From NCBI GenBank assembly GCA_963920705.1, contig OY987230.1, positions 6,882,001 to 6,946,000 on the forward strand: DNA of 64,000 nucleotides, in the 5' to 3' direction. This stretch comes from Odiellus spinosus (Eukaryota; Arthropoda; Arachnida; Opiliones; Phalangiidae). Below the pieces are notes generated by a model. That model searched no databases, was not told where the DNA came from, and worked only from the letters and a program-made list of their open reading frames with translations. A program made the translations under genes and the position numbers. The first letter of the stretch is position 1. Each line of letters begins with the position of its first letter. Positions 1 to 11,194 of the stretch are shown in pieces.

Positions 1-38
1 GAGTAGTAGACTTCAAAGGAGGGTTTCATCGGCTTCTG
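1..38. mobile_element. Family A inverted-repeat element, terminal fragment
   Basis: The first 38 bases equal the right terminal inverted repeat of the family A elements at 25828, 54934 and 57119, including the core GGAGGGTTTCATCGGCTTCTG-like end that stops at base 38. The rest of the element lies outside the window, so its length and target duplication cannot be read here. Confidence 0.8.
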
Positions 39-39
39 C

Positions 40-146
40 GCGTATGTAAAAACAACCTCGCGAATATTATCAATTTCTTCAGAATAAATTCGCGAGCTTG
101 GCGCAAAAATCAATTTGACAAGTCAGGTTGCGTGTCTACTTTAAGC
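40..146 (-). mobile_element. Family H end fragment
   Basis: This matches the terminal section of family H in reverse orientation: a stretch rich in AACAACCTCG, then GCGAGCTTGGCGC, then GTCAGGTTGCGTGTCTACTTTAA at the very end (about 125-146). The same end recurs at more than ten places in the window. A short internal stretch (the CCCGAATCGAG block) is missing here. It directly abuts the family A end at 38. Confidence 0.75.
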
Positions 147-214
147 CTACTTTTGGGGTAATTAGTTAAAATTTGATAAAGTTATTATTGGTGTGTATAA
201 TTGTTTTTGATACT

Positions 215-300
215 ATATAATGCCAAAAGTGTATGCCTTTATTCCACAAAAGTAAACAACGCCTAGTAGCTCAATACTATCAACAAAGGTCCATTTTTAT
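215..300 (+). mobile_element. Family U end fragment
   Basis: About 85 bases resemble the left end of the family U element at 35838: CCAAAAGTNTATG, then a T-rich run, then AACAACGCC and TAGCTC with the ATACTATCAACA tail. Only one end is present. Confidence 0.6.
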
Positions 301-1033
301 GTCATAGCCCATCACTTAAAACTATCCAAAAAATCATAATCCCTTTCTGGTTTTTATAAGTAAACGGAGGATGAGAAATAAATTTTCCATCAACGGAAAT
401 TACATTTTTGGTGAAGGATGAAGATAAGTTAAATTGGATTTTTTTTGTATTAACGTTATCTTAAAATATGATCCTTTTGGTAAAGGTATTAAGTCTCAGA
501 GGTTTTGTAATATAATAGCAAAACTTAATGGTTTTGAAATTGTGTTTTTTTTTTTTGTTTTTTTTTGTTTTTTTTTTTTTATCTGTCGCTAGGCAGGAAA
601 CATGGTGTTTCTATCTGTGGGGTCAATACGTGGCGGGGAGGAGACTGAGGAGTTTTAGGGTAGTTTTGATGTCCAGCTGGGCAAAAGCTGTGTAGCGATT
701 GCAACGCTGCCAATATTTTACTATATATCATCATTTTTCCTATATTTTCCTAATTTTCAAGATTTTTTTGGTATTTCCGGTTTTCCACCGCGTGTTTTTA
801 ATATGTACGTGGGGTTTAAAAACTACATAAATGAAGTGAATTTTTTTAATAGAGATAGTTCTCAAATCCAACAAAGGTTTTTATAATTTGGGTCAAGTGT
901 CATCTTCTTGTTTAGTTTTAGAATTAGAAATAATGCGATTTTCATCCTTTAAAAAGCATGCGTTTTAATTTCATATTTGAAATCTATATTTTCCTATCAT
1001 TTCAGTAATTCTCCTATAAATTATCATATAAGT
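301..1033. other. No supported gene
   Basis: AT-rich DNA with a long interrupted T run at about 543-580. No open frame with splice context and no repeat family recognised. Confidence 0.5.
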
Positions 1034-1262
1034 TACTCCAAATCGATGGAATAATTCCTATTTTTCTATAATTTCTTCTAAATCGATGGAAAAATTCCTA
1101 TTTTCCTATAAAAAAATCACAAGTTCAGTGAAAAAATTATAAATCTCAGAGACCAAAAATCCCAGCATTTCTTCGTCATAACTACATGGTAATTCCCATT
1201 GGAGATAATTCCCATTTTACATAATACCAATTGGACAGAATACCCATTGGACAGAATTCTCA
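1034..1262. repeat. Two small degenerate tandem repeats
   Basis: At 1034-1112 a ~50-bp unit built on AAATCGATGGAAWAATTCCTATTT occurs twice. At about 1188-1262 a ~24-bp unit built on CCCATTGGACAGAATA occurs three to four times with drift. Both look like simple local duplications. Confidence 0.6.
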
Positions 1263-1586
1263 TTATACAGAGTTAAGTAACTCGAAAAACTATAACTCGA
1301 AACATTTTTGGAAGTGAAATATTTCTTGGAACTTAATTCGTTTACCATAAGAAGTGTGACTATGCCTATGGGCTTGACCATCTTGTTACTATTATAGTTT
1401 TGTTCAAGGGCAGTTAGACGTAACAAGCAAGAGTTAAACACTAAAGTTTACCACACCTATGTTTGGTAACCACAACACGATAAGATCTAAACCACTATAC
1501 AAATAATTGTGTGGAAAAGGGTATTACTTTATACCAGAGGTTTATGACTAAGTTCCTAACGGGTAATAAATGTATTAGAATTTTAT

Positions 1587-1750
1587 TTAAAGGGAAACTT
1601 GGAGCTAAAAATGGAACAGCTTTAGAATTTATTTTCAGAATCACTGTGCCAATAAAGTATTCAAGAATTTTCAAAACAATTATTATAGATACGTTTTTGA
1701 TGTTTAAAAGAATAGGCCGGCGTTTGAACGCCGGTCTATTCTTTTTTCAA
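1587..1750 (+). mobile_element. Family P MITE, left half with hairpin
   Basis: Starts with TTAA-AGGGAAACTTGGAGC and follows the left arm of the complete family P element at 53483 (AAAATGGAACAG, AATTTATTTTC, ATACGTTTTTGA). It ends in a near-perfect GC-rich hairpin at about 1710-1743 (AATAGGCCGGCG paired with CGCCGGTCTATT). The right half is missing, so this is a truncated copy. Confidence 0.7.
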
Positions 1751-2039
1751 TAACTTTAGTGCGTAAATATGAGCTTAATTTTGTACCACGAGCTTGTTAC
1801 GGAATTCTTTAATCGTCGATAAGACTTTGATATTTAAGGTTTAAAAGATAAAAGTGTTTTTCATAGACATAGATCATACCACGCAAAACTGTTATAAAAG
1901 GTCAGGGGTCGTCAAACAGTCGATCGCCAGATTTCCAAAGCCGATAGCCAGGAATATCGGATTTTAAGTGTAAAATTAATATTTAGGAATTTAAGAACAA
2001 TATTTTTATGATGACTAATTAGCTAAAATTAACGGAGTG

Positions 2040-2160
2040 CTGGGCAAGGAGCCGATAGATGTTACAATGAAAAGATGTTGGGTTAAGGGCAGGATTTGAA
2101 TACACAAGCTGTAAGTGGAAAGTTGTGGGTTCAAATCCAGCCCGTGAAGGTCGTGATCCA
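2040..2160 (+). repeat. Possible tRNA-derived SINE fragment
   Basis: Contains a perfect RNA polymerase III B-box-like sequence, GGTTCAAATCC, at 2128-2138 in a GTGGGTTCAAATCCAGC context typical of a tRNA T-arm. The upstream part does not fold into a full tRNA and I see no convincing A box, so a tRNA-derived SINE or tRNA relic is more likely than a working tRNA. Only one copy is seen in this window. Confidence 0.3.
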
Positions 2161-2263
2161 ACAAATATTTTAAAATTTAGGGTTAAATTAGTTACGAAAA
2201 TAACAAGATGACCAAGTCCATAAGGAAGCCACACCCCGAGAGCCCATTGTGACCACTATTAGC

Positions 2264-2432
2264 AGCTAATCATGTTTTTCAAATCATGTTTTTCAAATTA
2301 TGTTTTTCAAATTATGTTTTTCAAATCATGTTTTTCAAATCATGTTTTTCAAATCAAGTTTTTCAAATCATATTTTTCAAATCATGTTTTTCAAATCATG
2401 TTTTTTCAAATCATGTTTTTTCAAATCATGTT
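2264..2432 (+). repeat. 14-15-bp tandem array (CATGTTTTTCAAAT)
   Basis: About twelve head-to-tail units of CATGTTTTTCAAAT with single-base drift (TCAAG, TTATG, one extra T). Its open translation is a by-product of the repeat and is not annotated as a gene. Confidence 0.95.
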
Positions 2433-2964
2433 TTTAAAACTCTAGGGGTAAAAGAAAAAGTCGCAAGAATGTATTTATGTTTAAGCAGTTAAATGTAAAC
2501 GGTGGTAGATTTTTCCTGCTCCTTTGTAGGTGTAAATCAATTTAGCGTAACGAGCGCTTAAATTAAGTGAGAAAATTAGTTTAGGAGCTGAGGTACAATA
2601 TATATTTTAAGTTATTGTAAAAGATTTTTCTTAAAACCAATTTAAAAACTGCACACGTAAACTTCGGGGACAAATTCATATATTTCGCATACACGCAATC
2701 ACCATTAAAAGTTATACTATGGCTCAAAGATCGGTTTAAGGAAAGTTGGCATGAACTACTTTTTTCCGAACTATAATCAACATTGCGTATTAATCCGCCC
2801 CAGCTTTTCTCATTGCGCTAACTCAAACTAAGGTATATCTCGCTAACTTCTCTTGAACAGTAATATAAATAAAAATATCCTATTTTAAAGGGTTAGAGGC
2901 TCGTGTTTTTGAAAAAAATAATATTATGGGTTTCAAATACATATTGTGTTATGAAGATTATTTG
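2433..2964. other. No supported gene
   Basis: AT-rich, stop-rich in all frames by eye, no family recognised. Confidence 0.5.
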
Positions 2965-3141
2965 TAGAGATCGGAGTTTGGACAAGAAAATTTCTGATTA
3001 TTTTATCTTTATTCATAACTTAATATTTTTCGAGGAAAGTCTATGATATATCCAATGTAATCGCGAATAATTTTCCTATTATTTTTTTATGATTAACTGA
3101 TTAACTGATAGTTTTGGATTATTTTGTCCAAACCCATATTA
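2965..3141 (-). mobile_element. hAT-type MITE B1, diverged copy
   Basis: Reverse-orientation copy of the ~179-bp B1 element: TAGAGATCGGAGTTTGGAC at the left and TTTTGTCCAAACCC at the right, with the shared core (GTCTATGATA, CGCGAATAATTTTCC, GATTAACTGATTAACTGATAG). The last TIR bases have decayed (CCCATATTA instead of CCCCGATCTCTA) and no target duplication is visible, so this is an older insertion than the others. Confidence 0.85.
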
Positions 3142-3249
3142 GGTGGTACTATGCCTACTTGCATGGCGACAAAATTCTAATGACGTAAGTAGAAAACCAA
3201 GTTCAGCAATCAGAGATTGCTGATCTTGGGGAATGCAGGATCGCCATGA

Positions 3250-3371
3250 ATTAAAGTTTTAAATTTATTTCTACTTTAATACTAATTTATATTTTTTATC
3301 CGTGGACTAGGCCTATTTAAACTAGAAGGAATCGATAAAAAATCACTTGTCAGGTTGCATTCTCCCTTTAA
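3250..3371 (+). mobile_element. Family C MITE, right-end fragment
   Basis: Matches the right third of family C (TTTTAAATTTATTTCTA, GGCCTATTTAAAC, GAATCGATAAAAAATCA, GGTTGCATTCTCCCTTTAA) and ends in the TTAA at 3368-3371. The left part before 3250 does not match the other copies. Confidence 0.75.
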
Positions 3372-3749
3372 TGAAATTAGTTGATTTTGATGTCCCTAAC
3401 CCTTTAATATTCCCTACGTGAACATAAAGCCACGCAATATTTCTAAGGAAGCGAAAACTTTTATTATCGCTAGGATTATAGTTTCCAAACTATATAAAGA
3501 GAAATTTCACACAGAGAAATTGAGAATCAGATGCGTGAAAATTTTTAAATTTCCATAATAATCGAGAGAGCGGAAATAAAGGCTTTACTTTACAACCGAA
3601 CAATATTAAAGGGTAGGTTTCATTTGAAATAAGGTTCCTTAGCAGAACTCAATCAATAGGAGCTAAAAATAAGACCAACTACGACAAAATTACTCAACAA
3701 ACAAGAAGGTTATTAATTAGTAATGTTCACTAAACCATCTTACGGAAAC

Positions 3750-4300
3750 TAGAGCTCGGAATTCGTATAACTTTTGTAAATTGGATAAGACCATCATGAA
3801 TGTCAATCATATCTTATCCGTTCTCGAAAAACATATCCATTTCTTATTCGAGTTAACGTATACACGATTGTAACGGCAAAGGCAAACTTATTATTCGTAC
3901 TCACTGTTATAGCTAGGAAATTGAAACGTTACACGAGCTATTTATTCGCCGATATTAACAATTTGAAACTCAAGTTTCTTCCCTGATTTTAAAACAAATT
4001 GAGATCTTGAAGCTAGAATGTAGTCATTTAGTCGCTGTTCCTTTCAATTTAGATTAAAATATAATTATTATATTTAATTCTACATGGATTTTGACAAACG
4101 TCGAATTTTATCTTTCAATATCCATTTGAATAAACGCTTAATTTGTTTATTAATCGAGCTTAAAATTTTACCTCCTGATAATTCGTCTCCATTCGATACG
4201 CGTCTGTTTATATAATTTGAGGTTTTACATTAACAACCAATTTATCCGCGATTAAAAAATCTGAGAAAAGCCTATAATTATCAATGGATATTCATTGGAA
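3750..4300 (+). mobile_element. Family G element, copy 1
   Basis: Starts TAGAGCTCGGAATTCGTATAAC and keeps the family landmarks in order: AAGACCATCATGAATGTCAAT, TTATCCGTTCTCG, CATTTCTTATTCGAG, GCCGATATTAACAATTTGAAAC, TTGAGATCTTGAAGCTAGAATGTAG, CTGTTCCTTTCAATTTAG, AAACGTCGAATTTTATC, ATTCGTCTCCATT. About 550 bp. The TAGAG start fits hAT-type termini, but no 8-bp duplication could be seen. No transposase frame is present. Confidence 0.8.
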
Positions 4301-4302
4301 GC

Positions 4303-4443
4303 AAGAATCCATTCAGGTTCCATAAGAATATGGGAGCATAGCTTTAGCCTCTGGTACCATCCTCCCAAACTTTGTAACAAAAGTTCGTCCGCAATTTTCG
4401 CAACATTGTACGCTTAGATCTTTTTTCGGTCGGCTCCATTTTT
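4303..4443 (+). mobile_element. Family L element, left half
   Basis: Left half of the element seen complete at 49507: CAAGAATCCATTCAGG, CATAAGAATATGGGAG, CCATCCTCCCAAACTTTGTA, CAAAAGTTCGTC, GATCTTTTTTCGGTCGGC. It stops where the 320-bp inverted repeat begins at 4444. Confidence 0.75.
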
Positions 4444-4763
4444 ATTATATCAAAAATGTCTTTGCGAACAAAGACCCAGAAGGACATGTTATGGCCTTGA
4501 ATGTCTGAAGTGACAGATATTTAATTTTCTTTTAAAACATTAAATTTAAATACAATTAAATTTTCTTTTAAAACATGAAATTTAAATACAATTAGATTTT
4601 CTTTTAAAACGAAATTTAAATATAATCACAATCTGGCACGATTTAGAGTTTCAAATTTCAATACAACTGATTTTATTCACTCGGAAATATTTAAGAAAAA
4701 CATAACAGACGATTTTCTCCCATTGACGCTTAACATTAAATTTCGCTTGATTATTTTTCAGGG
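4444..4763 (+). repeat. Left arm of perfect 320-bp inverted repeat (K)
   Basis: Read in reverse complement these 320 bases equal 5591-5910, base for base as far as I can compare. Content: a hairpin-like GTCTTTGCGAACAAAGAC near the outer end, GGACATGTTATGGCCTTGAATG, then three ~28-bp AT-rich repeats built on TTTTCTTTTAAAACA, then a unique stretch ending in TTATTTTTCAGGG. No coding potential. Absence of differences points to a recent origin or ongoing gene conversion. Confidence 0.95.
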
Positions 4764-5590
4764 AAAACGTGTATTGAACTGTTATTTTTCAGTATAACGT
4801 GAGTCCACTTTATGTTTTCTTAGTTTAACCCGAATTTCCACGACTCGCAATTGAACGGATCGTTAAAAATACTCCCGGTTTATTGGAATGGGTATATGAT
4901 AAAGGGAAATGTGTTTTTGAAGCCCGTTTAAAGTCACCTTCTTTTCTAACTTAGCAGACGACGCAAACCATAACAATTTGTACTTTCAAAGCTATATTGC
5001 GCGCGCGAGGGAAGAGAATTTCAAAGCGACGAATTTTAGAGCGGATAAGGTTTTTAAATAAATTGTAATACTTTCATTTTTCTTTTCATTAAAACCGTAC
5101 AATTAAAATGATGATTTCCATAAGGGACCACTAATTAGTTATTAGGAGTTATAAAAAAAACATTATCCATGGATTAGGTTTGTTCGTTTGCAATCCAAAT
5201 TAAAAATTAAAATATGGGGAATTTTTATTCCCTTTAAATTCCTTGTATAAGCATCCGTAAGCTAACATGAACGAATTGCCTCGACTAAAGTCGAGGAGTT
5301 GTAATAAAACATTATCCATGGATTAGGTTTGTTCGTTTGCAACCTAGATTAAAAATTAAAATATGGGGAATTTTTTTCCCTTTAAATTCCTTGATAAGCA
5401 TTCATAAGCTAACATGAACGAATTGCCTCGACTAAAGTCGAAGAGTTATAATAAAGCATTATCCATAGAAAACATTATCCAATTAAGGTATGAGATCAGA
5501 TCATAGAACTTTGAGTCTAGCCTAAAGCCAAAGCTAAATTAAGTATATTTTTCTATCGAACGAAAAGTTTCCTTTTGTTTGACACGTAAT
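4764..5590. other. Spacer of the 320-bp inverted repeat
   Basis: 827 bp between the arms. It holds a short second echo of the arm end (GTTATTTTTCAG at about 4783-4795) and the 149-bp direct repeat at 5161-5454. No open frame of note. Confidence 0.7.
5161..5454 (+). repeat. 149-bp direct repeat, two copies
   Basis: Units begin at 5161 and 5310 with CATTATCCATGGATTAGG and run through TTTGTTCGTTTGCAA, AAATATGGGGAATTTTT, GCTAACATGAACGAATTGCC and the small hairpin CCTCGACTAAAGTCGAGG. The copies differ at a handful of positions and a third start (CATTATCCATAG) follows at 5458. Confidence 0.9.
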
Positions 5591-5910
5591 CCCTGAAAAA
5601 TAATCAAGCGAAATTTAATGTTAAGCGTCAATGGGAGAAAATCGTCTGTTATGTTTTTCTTAAATATTTCCGAGTGAATAAAATCAGTTGTATTGAAATT
5701 TGAAACTCTAAATCGTGCCAGATTGTGATTATATTTAAATTTCGTTTTAAAAGAAAATCTAATTGTATTTAAATTTCATGTTTTAAAAGAAAATTTAATT
5801 GTATTTAAATTTAATGTTTTAAAAGAAAATTAAATATCTGTCACTTCAGACATTCAAGGCCATAACATGTCCTTCTGGGTCTTTGTTCGCAAAGACATTT
5901 TTGATATAAT
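5591..5910 (-). repeat. Right arm of perfect 320-bp inverted repeat (K)
   Basis: Begins CCCTGAAAAATAATCAAGC and ends TTTTTGATATAAT, the exact reverse complement of 4444-4763. Arms plus spacer cover 1467 bp, a foldback architecture. No target-site duplication is evident outside the arms. Confidence 0.95.
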
Positions 5911-5998
5911 ATCTGTCACTTCAGACATTCAAGGCCATAACATGTCCTTCTGGGTCTTTGTTCGCAAAGACATTTTTGATATAATATCTGTCACTTCA
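5911..5998 (-). repeat. Tandem duplication of the outer end of the right K arm
   Basis: The last ~75 bases of the right arm (ATCTGTCACTTCAGACATTC to TTTTTGATATAAT) are repeated at once, followed by a third ATCTGTCACTTCAG. The left arm has no such extra copy. Confidence 0.9.
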
Positions 5999-6050
5999 GT
6001 CTAACACGAAAGTGTTAACTTCTATATTAAAAGACTAGCCCTTTAAAAAG

Positions 6051-9000
6051 TGATTCAGTCAAATCTCTACATTTTTACCATTGCCCTTTAAACCCAATTA
6101 AAATTAATTTTTTCATAATTTTAAATGTTAATAGCTGCGGCAGCCGCACTTGATTCAGTCAAATCTCTACATTTTTACCATTGCCCTTTAATCCCAATTA
6201 AAACTAATTTTTTCATTATTTTTGATGTTAATAGCTGGGGCAGCCGCACTTGATTCAGTCAAATCTCTACATTTTTACCATTGCCCTTTAATTCCAATTA
6301 AAATAAGTTTTTACATTATTTTTGATGTTAATAGCTGCGGCAGCCGCACTTGATTCAGTCAAATCTCTACATTTTAACATTGCCCTTTAATCCCAATTAA
6401 AATTAATTTTTTCATTATTTTTGATGTTAATAGCTGGGGCAGCCGCACTTGATTCAGTCAAATCTCTACATTTTTACCATTGCCCTTTAATCCCAATTAA
6501 AATTAACTTTTTCATAATTTTTGATGTTAATAGCTGGGGCAACCTCACTTGATTCAGTCAGATCTCTAAATTTTTACCATTGCCCTTTAAACCCAATTAA
6601 AATTAATTTTTTCACAATTTTTGATGTTAACAGCTGCGGCAGCCGCACTTGATTCAGCCAGATCTCTACATTTTTACCATTGCCCTTTAAACCCAATTAA
6701 AATTATTTTTTTCACAATTTTTGATGTTAACAGCTGGGGCAGCCGCACTTGATTCAGTCAGATCTCTACATTTTTACCATTGCCCTTTAAACCCAATTAA
6801 AATTAATTATTTCACAATTTTTGATGTTAATAGCTGGGGCAGCCTCACCTGATTCAGTCAAATTTCAACATTTTTACCAGTGCCATTTAATCCCAATTAA
6901 AATTTATTTTTTCATTATTTTTGATGTTAATAGCTGGGGCAGCCTCACTTGATTCAGTCAAACCTCTACATTTTTACCAGTGCCCTTTAATCCCAATTAA
7001 AATTAATTTTTTCATTATTTTTGATGTTAATAGCTAGGGCAGCCGCACTTGATTCAGTCAAATCTCTACATTTTTACCATTGCCCTTTAATCCCAATTAA
7101 AACTAATTTTTTCATTATTTTTGATGTTAATAGCTGGGGCAGCCGCACTTGATTCAGTCAAATCTCTACATTTTTACCATTGCCCTTTAATTCCAATTAA
7201 AATAAGTTTTTACATTATTTTTGATGTTAATAGCTGCGGCAGCCGCACTTGATTCAGTCAAATCTCTACATTTTAACATTGCCCTTTAATCCCAATTAAA
7301 ATTAATTTTTTCATTATTTTTGATGTTAATAGCTGGGGCAGCCGCACTTGATTCAGTCAAATCTATACATTTTTACCATTGCCCTTTAATCCCAATTAAA
7401 ATTAATTTTTTCATTATTTTTTATGTTAATAGCTGGGGCAGCCGCACTTGATTCAGTCAAATCTCTACATTTTTACCATTGCCCTTTAATCCCAATTAAA
7501 ATTAATTTTTACATTATTTTTGATGTTAATAGCTGGGGCAGCCGCACTTGATTCAGTCAAATCTCTACATTTTTACCATTGCCCTTTAATCCCAATTAAA
7601 ATTAATTTTTTCATTATTTTTGATGTTAATAGCTGGGGGAGCCGCACTTGATTCAGTCAAATCCCTACATTTTAACATTGCCCTTTAATCCCAATTAAGA
7701 TTAATTTTTTCATAATTTTTGATGGTAATACCTCCGGCAGCCGCACTTGATTCAGTCAAATCTCTACATTTTTACCATTGCCCTTTAATCCCAATTAAAA
7801 TTAATTTTTACATTATTTTTGATGTTAATAGCTGGGGCAGCCGCACTTGATTCAGTCAAATCTCTACATTTTTACCATTGCCCTTTAAACCCAATTAAAA
7901 TTAATTTTTTCACAATTTTTGATGTTAACAGCTGCGGCAGCCGCACTTGATTCAGCCAGATCTCTACATTTTTACCATTGCCCTTTAAACCCAATTAAAA
8001 TTATTTTTTTCACAATTTTTGATGTTAACAGCTGGGGCAGCCGCACTTGATTCAGTCAGATCTCTACATTTTTACCATTGCCCTTTAAACCCAATTAAAA
8101 TTAATTATTTCACAATTTTTGATGTTAATAGCTGGGGCAGCCTCACCTGATTCAGTCAAATTTCAACATTTTTACCAGTGCCATTTAATCCCAATTAAAA
8201 TTTATTTTTTCATTATTTTTGATGTTAATAGCTGGGGCAGCCTCACTTGATTCAGTCAAACCTCTACATTTTTACCAGTGCCCTTTAATCCCAATTAAAA
8301 TTAATTTTTTCATTATTTTTGATGTTAATAGCTAGGGCAGCCGCACTTGATTCAGTCAAATCTCTACATTTTTACCATTGCCCTTTAATCCCAATTAAAA
8401 CTAATTTTTTCATTATTTTTGATGTTAATAGCTGGGGCAGCCGCACTTGATTCAGTCAAATCTCTACATTTTTACCATTGCCCTTTAATTCCAATTAAAA
8501 TAAGTTTTTACATTATTTTTGATGTTAATAGCTGCGGCAGCCGCACTTGATTCAGTCAAATCTCTACATTTTAACATTGCCCTTTAATCCCAATTAAAAT
8601 TAATTTTTTCATTATTTTTGATGTTAATAGCTGGGGCAGCCGCACTTGATTCAGTCAAATCTATACATTTTTACCATTGCCCTTTAATCCCAATTAAAAT
8701 TAATTTTTTCATTATTTTTTATGTTAATAGCTGGGGCAGCCGCACTTGATTCAGTCAAATCTCTACATTTTTACCATTGCCCTTTAATCCCAATTAAAAT
8801 TAATTTTTTCATTATTTTTGATGTTAATAGCTGCGGCAGCCGCACTTGATTCAGTCAAATCTCTACATTTTTACCATTGCCCTTTAATTCCAATTAAAAA
8901 AAATTTTTACATTATTTTTGATGTTAATAGCTGGGGGAGCCGCACTTGATTCAGTCAAATCTCTACATTTTAACATTGCCCTTTAATCCCAATTAAAATT

Positions 9001-10835
9001 AATTTTTACATTATTTTTTATGTTAATAGCTGGGGCAGCTGCACTTGATTCAGTCAAATCTCTACATTTTTACCAGTGCCCTTTAATCCCAATTAAAATT
9101 AATTTTTACATTATTTTTGATGTTAATAGCTGGGGCAGCCGCACTTGATTCAGTCAAATCTCTACATTTTTACCATTGCCCTTTAATCCCAATTAAAATT
9201 AATTTTTACATTATTTTTGATGTTAATAGCTGGGGCAGCCGCACTTGATTCAGTCAAATCTCTACATTTTTACCATTGCCCTTTAATCCCAATTAAAATT
9301 AATTTTTTCATTATTTTTGATGTTAATAGCTGGGGGAGCCGCACTTGATTCAGTCAAATCCCTACATTTTAACATTGCCCTTTAATCCCAATTAAGATTA
9401 ATTTTTTCATAATTTTTGATGGTAATACCTCCGGCAGCCGCACTTGATTCAGTCAAATCTCTACATTTTTACCATTGCCCTTTAATCCCAATTAAAATTA
9501 ATTTTTACATTATTTTTGATGTTAATAGCTGGGGCAGCCGCACTTGATTCAGTCAAATCTCTACATTTTTACCATTGCCCTTTAATCCCAATTAAAATTA
9601 ATTTTTACATTATTTTTGATGTTAATAGCTGGGGCAGCCGCACTTGATTCAGTCAAATCTCTACATTTTTACCATTGCCCTTTAATCCCAATTAAAATTA
9701 ACTTTTTCATAATTTTTGATGTTAATAGCTGGGGCAACCTCACTTGATTCAGTCAGATCTCTAAATTTTTACCATTGCCCTTTAAACCCAATTAAAATTA
9801 ATTTTTTCACAATTTTTGATGTTAACAGCTGCGGCAGCCGCACTTGATTCAGCCAGATCTCTACATTTTTACCATTGCCCTTTAAACCCAATTAAAATTT
9901 TTTTTTTCACAATTTTTGATGTTAACAGCTGGGGCAGCCGCACTTGATTCAGTCAGATCTCTACATTTTTACCATTGCCCTTTAAACCCAATTAAAATTA
10001 ATTATTTCACAATTTTTGATGTTAATAGCTGGGGCAGCCTCACCTGATTCAGTCAAATTTCAACATTTTTACCAGTGCCATTTAATCCCAATTAAAATTA
10101 TTTTTTCATTATTTTTGATGTTAATAGCTGGGGCAGCCTCACTTGATTCAGTCAAACCTCTACATTTTTACCAGTGCCCTTTAATCCCAATTAAAATTAA
10201 TTTTTTCATTATTTTTGATGTTAATAGCTAGGGCAGCCGCACTTGATTCAGTCAAATCTCTACATTTTTACCATTGCCCTTTAATCCCAATTAAAATTAT
10301 TTTTTTTCATTATTTTTGATGTTAATAGCTGCGGCAGCCGCACTTGATTCAGTCAAATCTCTACATTTTTACCATTGCCCTTTAATCCCAATTAAAATTA
10401 ATTTTTACATTATTTTTGAAGATAATAGCTGGGGCAGCCGCACTTGATTCAGTCAAATCTCTACATTTTTACCATTGCCCTTTAATTCCAATTAAAAAAA
10501 TTGTTTACATTATTTTTGATGTTAATAGCTGGGGGAGCCGCACTTGATTCAGTCAAATCTCTACATTTTAACATTGCCCTTTAATCCCAATTAAAATTAA
10601 TTTTTACATTATTTTTGATGTTAATAGCTGGGGGAGCCGCACTAGATTCAGTAAAATCTCTACATTTTTACCAGTGCCCTTTAATCCCAATTAAAATTAA
10701 TTTTTTCATAATTTTTGATGTTAATAGCTGCGGCAGCCGCACTTGATTCCAGTCAAATCTCTACATTTTTACCAGTGCCCTTTAATCCCAATTAAAATTA
10801 ATTTTTTCATAATTTTTTATGTTAATACCTCCGAC
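6051..10835 (+). repeat. 100-bp satellite array, about 48 units
   Basis: Head-to-tail units of 99-100 bp starting CTTGATTCAGTCAAATCTCT and containing ACCATTGCCCTTTAATCCC, AATTAAAATTAATTTTTTCA, TTTTTGATGTTAATAGC and TGGGGCAGCCGCA. Diagnostic variants recur in blocks: the CCTCACCTGATTCAG variant unit is seen at about 6843, 8141 and 10039, and the GATTCAGCCAGATC unit at about 6652, 7950 and 9848. Blocks of roughly 13 and 19 units have thus been duplicated inside the array. Chance reading frames across units are not genes. Confidence 0.97.
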
Positions 10836-11110
10836 AGCCGCAGCGAAATCATTATATTTTCCCCATTGCCCTTTAAACCAAATTTAAATTAAATTTTTCA
10901 TCAATTTTGATGTTAATACCTCCGACAGCCGCAGTGAAATCTTTATATTTTCCCCATTGCCCTTTAAACCAAATTTAAATTAATTATTTCAGCAATTTTG
11001 ATGTTAATACCTCCGACAGCCGCAGCGAAATCTTTATATTTTCCCCATTGCCCTTTAAACCAAATTCCAATTAATTTTTTCATTATTTTTGATGTTAATA
11101 CCTTCCTTAT
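10836..11110 (+). repeat. Diverged ~91-bp edge units of the satellite
   Basis: Three units start CCTCCGACAGCCGCAG at about 10829, 10919 and 11010. They keep CCCATTGCCCTTTAAACC and TTTTGATGTTAATACC but have lost about 9 bp and drifted, as expected at the edge of an array. Confidence 0.9.
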
Positions 11111-11194
11111 TGCCGTTCGGAATGGCAAGTCGTTCGGAATTTCACTCATTTTTAAACAGGAGAGTACTTTTAAGGCGGAGAAATTGAAAATTAA

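Noticed and set aside
6051..10835. CRISPR-like array
   Set aside because: Units are continuous 100-bp copies with no unique spacers, in eukaryotic DNA without cas genes.
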